64,000 nucleotides of DNA, from positions 2,046,001 through 2,110,000 of the forward strand of contig JBBPFI010000002.1 in the NCBI GenBank assembly GCA_037974965.1. The letters are read 5' to 3'. The DNA is from Dacryopinax spathularia. Its lineage: Eukaryota; Basidiomycota; Dacrymycetes; Dacrymycetales; Dacrymycetaceae. The notes under the pieces are model-generated. The model made no database searches and was not told the origin of the DNA. It worked only from the letters and a program-made list of their open reading frames with translations. A program made the position numbers and the translations under genes. Positions 34,132 through 45,256 of the stretch are shown in pieces. The first letter of the stretch is position 1. Every line of letters starts with the position of its first letter.

Positions 34132-36251
34132 TCAAACAAACGGCTTGTTCTCAATCCAATGCTCCACAATACTCTTCACCAGCGCCGGCTGGTTCTTCTC
34201 AACCTGCACTTCCAATCAGTCCTCCCTCACCCCGACTGTGTTCAACGCAAAGGGCTTACAAAATGTCCAGCTTCCTTGACAAGAATGTACGTGAAGTTAC
34301 CCGCTCCTTCGCCCACTACACGGACGGTCGCGACGTCTTCTGTTGGCCAGGGTACGTCTGGGGTGTTGAGGAACTGTTCTTGGAAGGGCGATTCCAAGAG
34401 TTTCAGCTTCACAAGCCGGGGTCAGAATCTGCTCCGGACTTGAATCTAGCGATTTTAAACTTACGAAGGCGAGAATCCCGGGCCAGGCGCAGTTCGCGTC
34501 TCTGTATCCCACGTAATCTGCATAATGCGTCAGGTCGACCGGATCTGCTCAGCGAGCATTATGGTGCGTACGGAGCACACGGATGCCATCCTCCAGCAAG
34601 GGTGGATACAAGAGCTGAGCACGCTGAACGCTGGACGGAGATCAGCCCGCCGGCCGATATAATTTGAAAGGTTGCTTACTGGTCCCCATTGTCGCCAAAT
34701 ACTTGGCCGACCTCCTCCGATAAAGAGCGGAAAACGACGTGGTCCGGAATTCCCAGTTCTTCCCGAGTATTAGTTTTGTTCAGGAATTGCTCGATGAACG
34801 GGAAGTCGGGGTAACAGGATTCCACAGATGTATCACCGCACTGCACAGATCATGAGCTCTGCTGGAATACATCAGACGAGCCTCTACTCACATAAAGTCG
34901 AACATCTTGCAGATCATACCCATGGGTGTCATTATCGATGATAGGATAACATTCGTGCATTGCTTGCTTCCTGTTGTGGGCTGTGGAGTTGGACAGTCCG
35001 TAGGAAATGGCGTCCAGACAGCCTGGTAGGAGCTCATACAGCTGAGCACACTGGGTGGAGTTGTATAGGCTGGTATAGTAGCATCGTTGTTGGAGGAGCC
35101 ATCGCATGTGCATCTCGGCGTCCTATAGAGTTGGAGACTAGCGCTCCAGGGGATAGAAGATGGCGAAGCATTGGGTGACTTACAGACCACGGGTTGCTGA
35201 TCATAAGCGCGTCGAGGTTGATATGCTTCGCTGCAGGCTGACCGCGACCAGCAGCAACTTTCTTGTTCTCGTTGTGGACGACATGGCCGATATGCGGTAC
35301 GTATACACCGCCGTAGGAGCCGCCAGAGACGACGAATTTGTTCCTATAAGGGTCAGCCAAAGGCTTGGAGATGTATGCAGTGACGTACTTTCGCAGGTGT
35401 GGGAAGAGTCGGTAGAACTTTTGGAGAAAGTCGTATACGTCGTAGGCTGCATCGCGGCTGTTGTTCACCATGGATCCGTAGGACATTCCAACCCCTGGAT
35501 AACTTATCATTATTGCCGATCTACAAGACGCGCAGCTGAAAGCGGACCTATAGGCTGAGTGGCAGCATTAGCGAGATATTCTCTCATGAAATGTACCGAA
35601 ATCGCTCACATGATCTAAGGCGAGCAGGTTATAATGCTCAGACCATGGAACCGGATTGGGCTTGGTTGTTCCATTCGCTGCGACGACGCAATGTGACTCT
35701 TGGTGACAGTGAGTTGTACGGGAGAAGGACACGAAGGGAAGCACATACGACCGAATAGTGGGTTCATAAGACCAGTCGTTCCTGGGCCGCCACCAATGGT
35801 GAGAATGACCGGTGCGTTCTCCGGATCATTTTGCGCCTCGAATAGCCTGCATCCCGAGCTCAGCAAAGGCGGGGGGGAACATCGACCTGCGCAATCCGTA
35901 CCAGAAGAAAGACCGACGAGGCTCCTCCGGTGTATCAGCATCCAACCCGATATAGCCAGCATGTCCAACGGCCGAGCCATCGGCATTAGTGCATATCTTG
36001 GTCGTCCGCACGCTCGAGTAGAAGGGAGGAGGATTGGCAGACTCCTGCGGGAACTTGCCGGTTCTATTTCGCCAGGATAGGATCTTGTACAGATGCAGAG
36101 CGGAGAAGACAAGGATTAGGAGGAGGATCGTCTTGAGTTTTTTTGTTTCTTGTTTGGTACGATAGCCAGGACTGGCGATGCCTTTCGCATTCTGCCGAGC
36201 AGATTGAGATCCAGTAGTACGAAGAACGGGTAGCAGAGAAGTTTTCTCCAT
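34132..36251 (-). CDS. Serine carboxypeptidase, S10 family, with N-terminal membrane anchor
   Basis: Seen: ATG at 36251. A basic N-tail, then KTILLLILVFSALHLYKIL (about residues 40-58), a probable uncleaved signal-anchor. Catalytic order follows S10: oxyanion block TIGGGPGTTGLMNPLFG, nucleophile GGSYGGVYVPH (about 35330-35300), Asp near VGYRDANCAW (about 34510-34480), His in EAGHF near the end, final residues HWIENKPFV. At least eight introns split it; several borders in the last third were placed only approximately. Known: removes C-terminal residues at acid pH in vacuole or outside the cell. Inferred: a type II membrane or secreted enzyme. Odd: GGGPGTTG replaces the more usual GGPGCSS, as in some basidiomycete members. 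Confidence 0.85.
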
Positions 36252-36699
36252 GTTAGTAGCGTTCTCGGCTTTGCCTGTAGGCGCTGGACATCCGTCTCAG
36301 TCCCGACCTAAGTACGTTTTGAGCTGAATGCAGGAACTACGCCGCAGACGAGGTTAGTCAGCGATATTCTCGCGGAGCGCGAGGGGCACATGGTCGCAAG
36401 GAACGCATCACGTGGAGCAGGACGAAGCCTGATAACCTGCGAATCATTGAGAACATCAGCTGTTATCGATGATCTCCATCGATTGTCTGATCCATCTCTG
36501 AGAAAATCGGAGTTTGACAGATCACGCGGAGATGGCCTCACAAACTCATTATATTTCGACTAAATTTACCTCGACTTTCTCTTGCTTTTTTAACGATGTC
36601 TAGGGGTATCTCCAATGCAAGCCAAGATATATCCAATGTAACCGGGGTATCGTCCTATTTCCGCTCGGCTTAGCCGACTCCACCTTCCAAAGGTACCCC
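36252..36699. other. Intergenic: carboxypeptidase promoter and MFS2 3' region
   Basis: No gene or repeat that I can support. Confidence 0.4.
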
Positions 36700-38238
36700 T
36701 CAACCCGACGCTTGTTGCTCCCTCGGTTTCGTATTAACGAACACCGCCAATATCCCCAGATCATACGTCACTTTCATCGCTCCTGCGATCATGAAGCTCA
36801 ACCCAAGATGATGCGTCTCGCTCAGCCAGCCGGAGATCCATGGCCCCGCAGCTTGCGCGAGCGTACGGACGACATTGACGATCCCCATCACTCCCGTTCT
36901 TTCTTCTTTCAGCACCACCTGAGCTGTGAACGCCGTCCTAGGTGCTCGGTCCATCGAGGACGTACAGGCGCGGAGGATGATGAACGTCGCTGCGACGTAC
37001 ATATTCGGCGGGACGGGCGTAAGAGCGAGGAAGATCGCCGATGGCATATGGGTATACACCATCGTCCGTATCAGGCCTATCTTCTTGGCGATCGCGGCTG
37101 CCACGAGGCTCGAGATGCCCGAAACGACAGAGGTGATGGAGAAGATTATCCCGAGTGCGTCCGTGGCGAGGCCGAATTTCTGGTTGAAGAAGTAGACGAT
37201 GAAGGATTGGGGGACGAGTCCGCCGCCCAGGTTGTCGAGCGCGAAGAGGAGGGAGATCTTCCATACGATTGATTTGGACTCGCGTGAGAGGGTCGGGAAG
37301 AGGGCGGCGACGGAGGATAGCCAGTTACGCGGCTTGGGCATCTTCAGCTTGGAGGGCGTTGTTGGCATGGGTGTTTCGGGCACTGGCGTGTCGGGCTCCT
37401 CGTTCTCCTGGAGAGGAATACTCTCGTCTGCTGAAACCGGTAGGTATTCTTCCTTCTGCACAGGATATGTCAATACCAGACATAATGTAGCCTTCACAAT
37501 AACCATGCACCTGCTTCTCCGCCTCACAAGCCGGACTCATAAACACCGTCAACCCCAACTTAATAGCCGCACAAATCGCATAAACCCAAAAAACAGCCCT
37601 ATACGCCGCCAGCTCCGTCCACCCCCAGCGCTTAATGAACGTCTCCGTCAGCCAGCCGATCGAGACTTGCCCCGCGGCGGCAGAGAGGAAGCCGACCATG
37701 TTGGAGATGGCGAATATGTCTGCTTGCAGGTTTGGGGGTGTGAGCTCGGCTTGGATGGACTCTTCTACGGCTCGGAAGGGGCCGATCTCGTTCCCACTAC
37801 AGTAGCTGTGAATTAACGCTGGTCGGTGCGGAGCTGGAAGGTGAGGGCGTACCTGGGACTGATAACCCCGAATATCGCTGCGAGGAGTAGAACGACATAG
37901 CTGCTACTAACAGCAAACACCATCCCGCTCACAAGCATCATCCCCGCTCCAGCCATCAAGATCCTCCTCCTCCCCAGCTTATCCGCCACCAACGTCAACA
38001 ACAGACTAATAAGCACATCCCCCAGCAGAGTAAGCGTCATAAACGCCCCGATTTGGGAGTCGGAAAAGCCGAGGGTGTTGAACAGCAGCGCGAGGACCAG
38101 GGTGGAGGAGCCGTAGGCGTACATACGCACGCCGCGCTGGATGAGGATGAGGATGCCGTCGGATGATGAGGTCCAGAGGGCTTCGAGCCCCATGGCCCAG
38201 AGGACCCGGAGGATGGGGGAAGGCGGGGAGGATGTCAT
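36700..38238 (-). CDS. MFS transporter, paralogue 2 of 3
   Basis: Seen: start at ATG 38238 (MTSSPPSPILRVLWAMGLEAL), chosen because it matches the start of paralogue 3; the frame is open further up. Two introns: near 37795-37852, ending before SGNEIGPFR, and about 37463-37507 in the central loop. Conserved blocks: MYAYGSSTLVLALLFN, TLLGDVLISLLLTLVADKLG, RRRILMAG, IVYFFNQKFGLATDALG, RTMVYTHMPSAIFLALTP, APRTAFTAQVVLKEERTGVMG and GPWISGWLSE. Known and inferred role as for paralogue 1: 12-segment MFS carrier, unknown substrate. It is much closer to paralogue 3, about 500 bp upstream on the same strand, than to paralogue 1. Its promoter holds the palindrome CGCCGACGGTCGGCG. Confidence 0.87.
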
Positions 38239-38442
38239 GCTGATTGTGGTAGAACGAGTTGCGGTTGAGCTAGCCAGAGAACCTGAGATGCAGAGCGAGA
38301 GGCCATGCAGTTCCCTGTGGGATGGTGGACGAGCAGAGGAGACATGGAGTGGAAGCGACTGCGCCGTCGGAGATGATATTGGGTCGTGTGGTGGACTGTC
38401 GGCGATGTCGGTCGGCCGGCAACGGCCGTCGCGGTTAGAATA

Positions 38443-38457
38443 CGCCGACGGTCGGCG
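38443..38457. promoter_or_regulatory. Palindrome CGCCGAC-G-GTCGGCG
   Basis: Perfect 7-bp arms with a single central base, 205 bp upstream of the MFS2 ATG. GC-rich CGG half-sites of this kind suit a Zn2Cys6 regulator. Confidence 0.5.
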
Positions 38458-38612
38458 CATGCGTTCAACTCCTGGCCTTGTGGAGATAACATTCCAACAA
38501 TCTAGCGTTCTACAATTCGGATTTTGGTTCATTACAGTAGATAGTCTGATTATATCGCAGAGTACGACGTTTTCTCTTCATTCGACAAGCTCTAGATCCA
38601 GAATCGGGCTAG

Positions 38613-38685
38613 CCATCCATCCATCCATCCATCCATCCAATCCATCCATCCATCCATCGAATCCATCCATCCAATCCAATCCATG
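38613..38685. repeat. (CCAT)n microsatellite
   Basis: Interrupted CCAT/TCCA tetramers over about 73 bp. Confidence 0.9.
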
Positions 38686-38737
38686 CCTACCGGCCAGACC
38701 TCCTTGTACCCTCCTTGCCCTCCGCAGCAGCATGCAC

Positions 38738-40381
38738 CTAAGTAGCCGCCTGGCTAACACTCTCATCCCTCGCCGGCTGATTCAAAAAAACCGCCAAAAT
38801 CCCAAAATCATAAACCACCTGCATGCCCCCCGCGACCACAAAGCTCACCCACAGCCTCCTTTCCTCGCTCAGCCAACCCGAAACCCACGGCCCGACAGCC
38901 TGTCCCAAGGTCCTCACGACGTTCAGGAACCCCATCACGCTTGTTCTCTCTTCCGGCAAGACTACTTGAGCCGTGAAGGCTGTTCGGGGGCCTTTGTCCA
39001 TCGTGTTCGTACATGCGCGGAGGATGATACATCCCGCAGCTAGGTAGACATTGGGAAATGCCGGCGTGAGCGCCAACAGGAACGCCGAGGGCAAGTGCGT
39101 GTAAACCATAGTCCGCACCAGGCCGATCTGTTTCGATACCGCCGCTGCCACCAAGCTCGACAGACCAGAGACGACAGAAGTGACGCTGAATATCACCCCT
39201 AGTACACCTGTGGCCATGCCGAATCACTGGTGGAAGAAGTAGATTATTATGGATTGGGGGACGAGGCCGGCGCCGATGTTGTCGAATGCGAAGAGGAGGG
39301 CGATCTTGAGGACTATGGGCTTTGATTCGGGTGAGAGGGTGGGGAAGAGGGCGGAGAGGGTGGAGACCCAGGTGGGGGGGCGGAGGCGGGAGGGGGGGTT
39401 GAGCTTGGAGGGTGTTGGGGGGAGGGGCGTGGAGGGCTCTTCGTCTGCTTCGTCCGTTCCTGGCTGGAGGGGGATGCTCTCGCCTTCGTCTTTCGCTAGA
39501 GCGACGTAGTCTTCCTTCTGCTCCTCCATCAGCCCGTGTCCTTGCCCCCAGCAGGAAAGAACAAGAAAACGCACCCTTCCCTCCGCCTCAGCCTCACACC
39601 CCCCACTCATCCCCCACGTCAAAACCCCCTTCACCCCCGCACACCCCGCATAAACCCAAAAGACCATCCTATACGCCTCCAACTCCGTCCACCCCCACCG
39701 TCCAATCAGAGCCTGCGTGAGCCAGCCGATCGTGATCTGCCCGAGGGAGGCGGACGTGAAGCCTATCATGTTGGATATCGCGAATATGTCGGCTCTGAGG
39801 TTATGGGGTGTGAGCTGGGCCTGGATGGACTCTTCGACTGCGCGGAAGGGGCCGGTTTCGCCCCCGCTGCTCAGCCCAGTCAGCTTGCTCTATGCTCTGT
39901 CCTCCCATGGTAGCACGGCAGGCAGATGGGAGACGCACCCGGGACTGATGACGCCCACTATAGCAGCCAGCAAAAGCACAGGATAACTCCCACTCAACGC
40001 AAACACAACCCCACTAACGCCCATCAACCCCGCCCCCACCATAAGCACCCTCCTCCTCCCCACCCGATCCGCCACAAGCGTCAACAGCAGACTAATCGGC
40101 ACATCCCCCAAAAGGGTAAGGGTCATGAACGCCCCCAGCTGCACGTCCGAGAAGTTGAGCTGCTTGAAGAGGAGCGCGAGGACGAGCGTGGAGGAGCCGT
40201 AGGCGTACATCCGGATTGAGCGCTGGAGGAGGATGAGCTGGCCGTCGAGGGGGTGGGTGAGGAGGGCTTCGAGCCCCATTGCCCAGAGGAAGCGGAGGAG
40301 GGGGGAGCGGGGCGGCGAGCGTGGCGAGCCAGGCAGGCCAGGGGAGCTCGAGCTCGGGGAGGATGAGGGCGAGGCAGTCAT
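38738..40381 (-). pseudogene. MFS transporter, paralogue 3 of 3, interrupted by one in-frame TGA
   Basis: Seen: ATG at 40381, Ser/Pro-rich N-tail (MTASPSSSPSSSSPGLPGSP), then the same block order as paralogue 2 (MYAYGSSTLVLALLFKQL, RRRVLMVG, then RTMVYTHLPSAFLLALTP, PRTAFTAQVVLPEERTSVMG, GPWVSGWLSEERR). At 39224-39226 the minus strand reads TGA where paralogue 2 has the AAA lysine codon of NQKFG, in the seventh membrane segment region; the frame on both sides is open and conserved to the normal end. Introns near 39877-39940 and 39505-39590. Inferred: a recent inactivation, a sequence error, or a rare readthrough; truncation there would remove the whole second half. Everything else looks under selection. 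Confidence 0.7.
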
Positions 40382-40961
40382 CCTGCACGTCTTCGTCTAT
40401 CCGCCGGAGGTAGGCGACGGCGCGAGACGGCGAACGCGACTCTGATGTTGGGAAAGGTGCATCATGATGCTCCAGAGACGCAGAGGATATATAGGCGCCA
40501 CATGGCTGAAAGTTGATAGCAAGAGCCCTACATCGAGTGGAGATAAAAAGATGGCCGTTAGACCCGATACGACACGCAATGCGCAATGTATTCAATCAAT
40601 GGTATGAATGGTGTGGGGACGGTTCGGTTGTGACTGTATCATCGACGCGTCGGACCGTCGGCGCGCGTCACGCCGACGGTGGAAGTACGGGTGGGACGAC
40701 CCGTAATTCCTTTACCTCCGGACTATGTGTGTTGATCACGGCATATTCGCTGGGTATCGAGCCATCGACCATCATGTTCATGATGTTTATGAGCTGCTTC
40801 GTTGTGGTTGTGATGGCTATCGTACAACACGCAATGTACTGTCTACAAAGGAAGGTCATGCATCTGGAATGTCTTGTCTCCTCATCACTAATGGAGTCAT
40901 CATCCTCGGTTCTGCAAACTGAGATTGGCTGTCGGGCTCTGGCGATGCAGAAGAGCGGGGC
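40382..40961. other. Intergenic: MFS3 promoter and 3' side of the CPL1-domain gene
   Basis: Holds the inverted CGCCGACGGT pair at 40654-40680. No gene seen. Confidence 0.5.
40654..40680. promoter_or_regulatory. Inverted repeat ACCGTCGGCG-7 nt-CGCCGACGGT
   Basis: Perfect 10-bp arms separated by CGCGTCA, about 275 bp upstream of the MFS3 ATG. Shares the CGCCGAC core with the MFS2 promoter palindrome. Confidence 0.5.
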
Positions 40962-41966
40962 TCAACGCCTCGCAGGAGCCTGGACGACCAATCCCGCCCT
41001 TTGTTGTCCCGCCTGGAGGAGCCGATCGTAATCTTTGACGCACTGCATCCCCTTGCTAGTCTGGACGACCCCATACCCCGCCTTGCACGAGCCTAATTAC
41101 GCAAAACGTTCAACTCGACCTCCCTTGGGTGCTGGGATGGAGACGTACTGATGAGGCAGTTGCCCTTGATGCAGCTTACGTCCAGCGCCCCCTCAAGAGC
41201 AGTACAGTCCACCCCGGCCACATATCCAAATTCGTCCGGTATCGAGCATCCCCCGCACGACCTGCGCGCACACAACCCAAACACTCGTCAGCATCTGCTC
41301 GCAAAGAAGATGAGACGCATATATGCAGGAAGCGGACGCACTCCAAGTTAACCATCGGATCCACACACAACTTCCCCTTCCCGTCCGGACTAGGACAACG
41401 CATCTCCCCCAACCAGAAACACGCGTCCTTTTTCCCCGGCCGGCCCTGCGGACTCGTCCATCCATCCGCCCCTTCCTCCTCATAGTCTCCGTCCTCCATC
41501 TCGCCCTCCTGCTCCTCCTCGCTGAGTAGCCCAGGGTGGGAGAGGATGGAGGGCCCGTGACCGGAGAGAGGGGAGCCGAAGGCGGAGGGGGCGTCGTATG
41601 CCCCTCGGGTGGCGGGGTGGCACTCTGAGGAGCCGGTGAAGGAGCTGGTGCCGGTTGGGCAGGGGTAGATCTGGGAGAAGGCGCACATGTGGTTCTCTAG
41701 GCAGGGTTCGCATCTGTCCCACGGCCCACAGAAACGCGCACGAGACTGTCGTTAGCAAGGGTGCATATATGCGCCGGGGAAGGCACAGGAGGGCGGGGCG
41801 AGGCGTACCCGGATTTGTTAAAGTATTGACCGTCGGGACAGGTGATCGTAGGTAGGCGAGCATGCCGACGGAGGGCGTGGGCTGCTTTGCCGTGCGTTGC
41901 TGTGGCTGGAAGCAGGAGGAGGGGAGCGGAGGTGAAGAGGAGGGCGGAGAGAAGGAGGGATCGCAT
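40962..41966 (-). CDS. Secreted cysteine-rich CPL1-domain protein
   Basis: Seen: four exons (41966-41809, 41713-41342, 41261-41149, 41092-40962; 257 aa). Signal peptide MRSLLLSALLFTSAPLLLLP, then CPDGQYFNKSGCEPCLENHMC, here cited only as a Cys cluster of about 20 residues, resembling growth-factor-receptor-type Cys repeats; an acidic Glu/Asp-rich middle (EEEQEGEMEDGDYEEEG); and the C-terminal CPL1 domain: MRCPSPDGKGKLCVD, ESCGGCSIP, GVDCTALEGALDVSC, GNCLISSCKAGY. Known: the domain is named for Cryptococcus Cpl1, a secreted virulence-linked protein; it is widespread in basidiomycetes with unknown biochemistry. Inferred: an extracellular, disulfide-rich protein. Divergent from RIO1 with 623 bp between. 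Confidence 0.88.
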
Positions 41967-42589
41967 TGTTATACTGTGAGTATTAATAGAGAGCGTAGAT
42001 TGGCAAAAGGACAGTAAGGTGAGTATTGTATTACGCGGTTGAGCTAAGGTAGGTGATAGGTTGTGGTGGTGTCGAATAGGGAGTGCGTCTTGTACACCAT
42101 CAGCGAGGAGAGCTGGATAGGAGAGTATGTGCGCGAAGAGACGAGACACTCTGGATGTTGTCTTGATCGGAGGGTTCAGTGATGAGACCGAAGCACATGG
42201 TGGCCGCAACCAAAAACGTGGTCAATTCCGGCCGTGGAATGATAGCATTGTCCTTTCCGCAGGTTAGATAGCTGCCACATTAATTCATCGCTAAATGTGA
42301 TTTTTCTTACCAAATGATCACAGTTCCCAATCCCTTTTGTGGCAACCCCGTTCTCTTGCCCCGGGTCGGCGGCGACGCCGCCATCACCGTTCCTTGCACG
42401 TGAAAACAACCCTCGATGATCAACACCGCCACAACCCAGAAATAAATTACGGCATCACCCCTACCCCTTTCGTCCCGCAACTTTTTGGGTCAGTACTCCT
42501 CGCCAAGCGCTTCCCTCCCTCCCCTCCTACTTACCTCACTCTCTCCTTCTATTCCTGTAATACCGTCAGCACCGACGAGAAGTGTGATA
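41967..42589. other. Divergent promoter region between CPL1-domain gene and RIO1
   Basis: No gene supported. Confidence 0.45.
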
Positions 42590-45141
42590 ATGAGAGACGA
42601 GTACTCCCACCCCGCCGACGGGCAATTCGACGACGCAGAACTAGAACACGACGTCCTCCTTCAATCCTCCTCCCGGGTCCCAGGGGAAACGTACGTCGAC
42701 CAGAACCCCAACGCGGAGCTTGACTGGTCTGAGGAAGAGGATGAGCTGGAGGAGAGCGACGACGAAGCGTGGGAAGAGGGGGATTATGGAGACGGAGGGC
42801 TAGATGCGGTGAATGACGAGGATTGGGAGGCTGCTCAGCGAGGTCCGTCCCCCTCACCCCTTCCCCCGTGCTCCTGTTTCCCCACCCCGCAGCCCGGAGA
42901 CGTAGAGAGCGAGGTTATTGATCAATGGGGTAGACTTTACGAAACAGTATAATAGGCTGAGGCAGCATGTGGCCGTCCGGACTGGTCAAGCCGCCGGCCT
43001 GCAATCTTCCATCTCCCAGCAACCTGCCGCCGTTGCTCCTCTGCCAGCCGTGAACCTCCCCCGCCCTGCTCGTCCCTCCCACTCCACCACCACCACCCCA
43101 AACCCCCCTTCTGCCTCCTCAAGTACACCCAAAAAAGTCTCAGCGCAAGACCAGCTCACAGCCCTCTCCGCAAAATACGCCTCCCGCCTCACCTCCCTCG
43201 AGCTCCCGTACAGCACCGGCATGGGCGCCAGTGTAAACCGGAAGGGCGCGCTCGATCGGGCGAATATGAAGGATAAGTCCGATAGGGCTACGAGTGAGCA
43301 GGTGCTGGATCCGCGGACGAGGATTATTTTGTTTAAGATGATTGGGAGGGGGGTGGTGGAGGTTGTTAATGGGTGTATTAGTACTGGGAAGGAGGTCCGC
43401 GCTCATTCCCTCTCTCTTTCTCCCTCTCTTTCTCTCTTCCTCGGTCACTGGGAGGATGTCAATCTTCCTTTGTCGGAGATTGTCAGAGTCAGGACTGACC
43501 GCCCCGCTCGCAGGCCAACGTCTACCACGCCCTCACCCCAACCCACAAACACCTCGCCCTAAAGATCTACAAAACCTCCATCCTAACATTCAAAGACCGC
43601 GACCGCTACGTCACAGGCGAGCACCGCTTCAGGCACGGCTACAGCCGCCACAACCCACGCAAGATGGTCCGTCTCTGGGCCGAAAAAGAGATGCGCAACC
43701 TCCGCCGCCTTTTCTCCTCCGGTATTCGCTGTCCGGAGCCGGTGGAGGTGAGGGAGAACGTGCTCGTGTTGGAGTTTTTGGGGGATGGGGAGGGGTGGGC
43801 GAGCCCCCGGCTGAAGGATGCCGTGCTGGGGGAGGGAGAGGTGCAGGGGCTGTATGAGGAGCTGATGGTCGGGGTGAGGAGGATGTTTTGGGTTTGTAGG
43901 CTTGTGCATGCGGATTTGAGCGAGTATAATATCCTGTGCGTGTCGCCTTCTTTTCCTCTCCCTTTCTTCATCCCTGTCCCTCTCTGCCTCTTGCCCTCTC
44001 CACCTCCTTCTCTTTTCTGCTGCTCCTCTTCCGCCTCCTTGCCACCCCCCGTATCTGCCAACTCGTCCAGGGTTGAAGATTGAGGGCCGTCACTGACCCC
44101 CTTTTATGGCAGATATCACAACTCCCACCTATACATAATCGACGTCTCCCAATCAGTAGAACACGACCACCCCCACGCATTCGATTTCCTGCGACAAGAC
44201 CTCAAAAACATAGACGATTTCTTCTCCAAGCTCGGCGCGCGGACGTTAGGGCTGAGGAGGTCGTTCGAGTTTGTTACAAGGGACCATGTCTCTTTACCTG
44301 AGCGGGAGGGAGAGGGGAGGGGAGAGAGTGAGAAGGGGAAGGGCACGGAGGACGAGAATGGGGAGGAGAGGTTGAGGGAGGTGCTGAGGAGGTGGGTGGA
44401 GGAGCCGGAGAGGTATGTGCCGCTCGGAAATACCCAGCCTGGAGAGGGACGGGCGAATGGCGTATCCCGCTCGGCTGTGGCTGGAAGGCCGGACTTGGCA
44501 AACGGTGCTCCATCGGTGGAAGAAGTCGTCGCTGCTGCCCTATCCACCCCCGCCCCATGCCCCGCCCCACCAGAAGTCGCCCAATCCACCGAAACCTCCG
44601 ACGAAAACAAAAATGCGAAGGACAACGCCGCGAACGACGACGCCGTCTTCCTCCGCTCCTACATCCCTCGTAGGCTTAACGAAGTCTACGACCCGGAGCG
44701 GGACGTCGAGCGTCTTACGCGCGGGGAGGGGAAAGAGCTGATCTATGGTGGGTTGACGGGGGTTGTGAGGATTAATGAGGCTGCGGAGGAGATGAGGAGG
44801 CTTAAGGTCGGTGACAAGGATGGGGTGGAGGAGGGGAAGAAGGGGACGGACGGGGAGAGTGGGAGTGAGGATGAGGAGGAGGAGGACGACGAATCTGAGA
44901 GTGGGAGTGGTGAGGACGGGGAGGGTACGGAGGGGTTTAAGGATAAAGCGCCGAGGGGGAAGAGGCATGAGGATCGGGATGCTAAGCGGGTTCGTCTTTC
45001 CTCCCCTTGCTCCCGGGAATGGTCGCTGACTTCATGTTTCAGGAACGGAAGAAAGTAGCCAAAGAGGAAGCGCGCGAGCGAAGAAAACACAAGATCCCCA
45101 AAGCGGAGAAGAAGAAACGCATCAAAGCGAGCAGGCATTAA
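42590..45141 (+). CDS. RIO1: Serine/threonine protein kinase RIO1
   Basis: Seen: ATG at 42590 (MRDEYSHPADGQFDDAELEHD), acidic head, then the RIO domain: MIGRGVVEVVNGCISTGKEANVYHA (P-loop; core STGKEANVYHA), ALKIYKTSILTFKDRDRYV with the ATP-anchoring Lys, LVHADLSEYNIL (catalytic loop HxDxxxxN) and LYIIDVSQSVEHDHPHAFDF (metal-binding Asp). A long acidic insert-rich C-tail ends in basic ERRKHKIPKAEKKKRIKASRH, typical of RIO1. Introns lie near 42842-42920, 43394-43513, 43936-44113 and 44992-45042. Known: atypical kinase/ATPase that acts on pre-40S particles in 18S rRNA maturation and in cell-cycle and rDNA control. Length (about 680 aa) is a little above yeast because of low-complexity inserts. 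Confidence 0.93.
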
Positions 45142-45256
45142 TTCTGTACCATCCCATCCAGACATACCCGTCCGATCAGATGATGACGCTCACATCACAA
45201 CTGTATACTATATCCACCCATCGGAGCTCAGGCATCCATCTAATGTAATGCCATTT

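Larger units (their letters stand above)
38239..38737. other. MFS2 promoter and MFS3 3' region with microsatellite
   Basis: Holds the CGCCGAC palindrome at 38443-38457 and a (CCAT)n tract at 38613-38685. No gene seen. Confidence 0.5.

Noticed and set aside
39180-39240. An intron removing the TGA in MFS3
   Set aside because: No donor/acceptor pair brackets it without deleting a conserved membrane segment that paralogue 2 retains.
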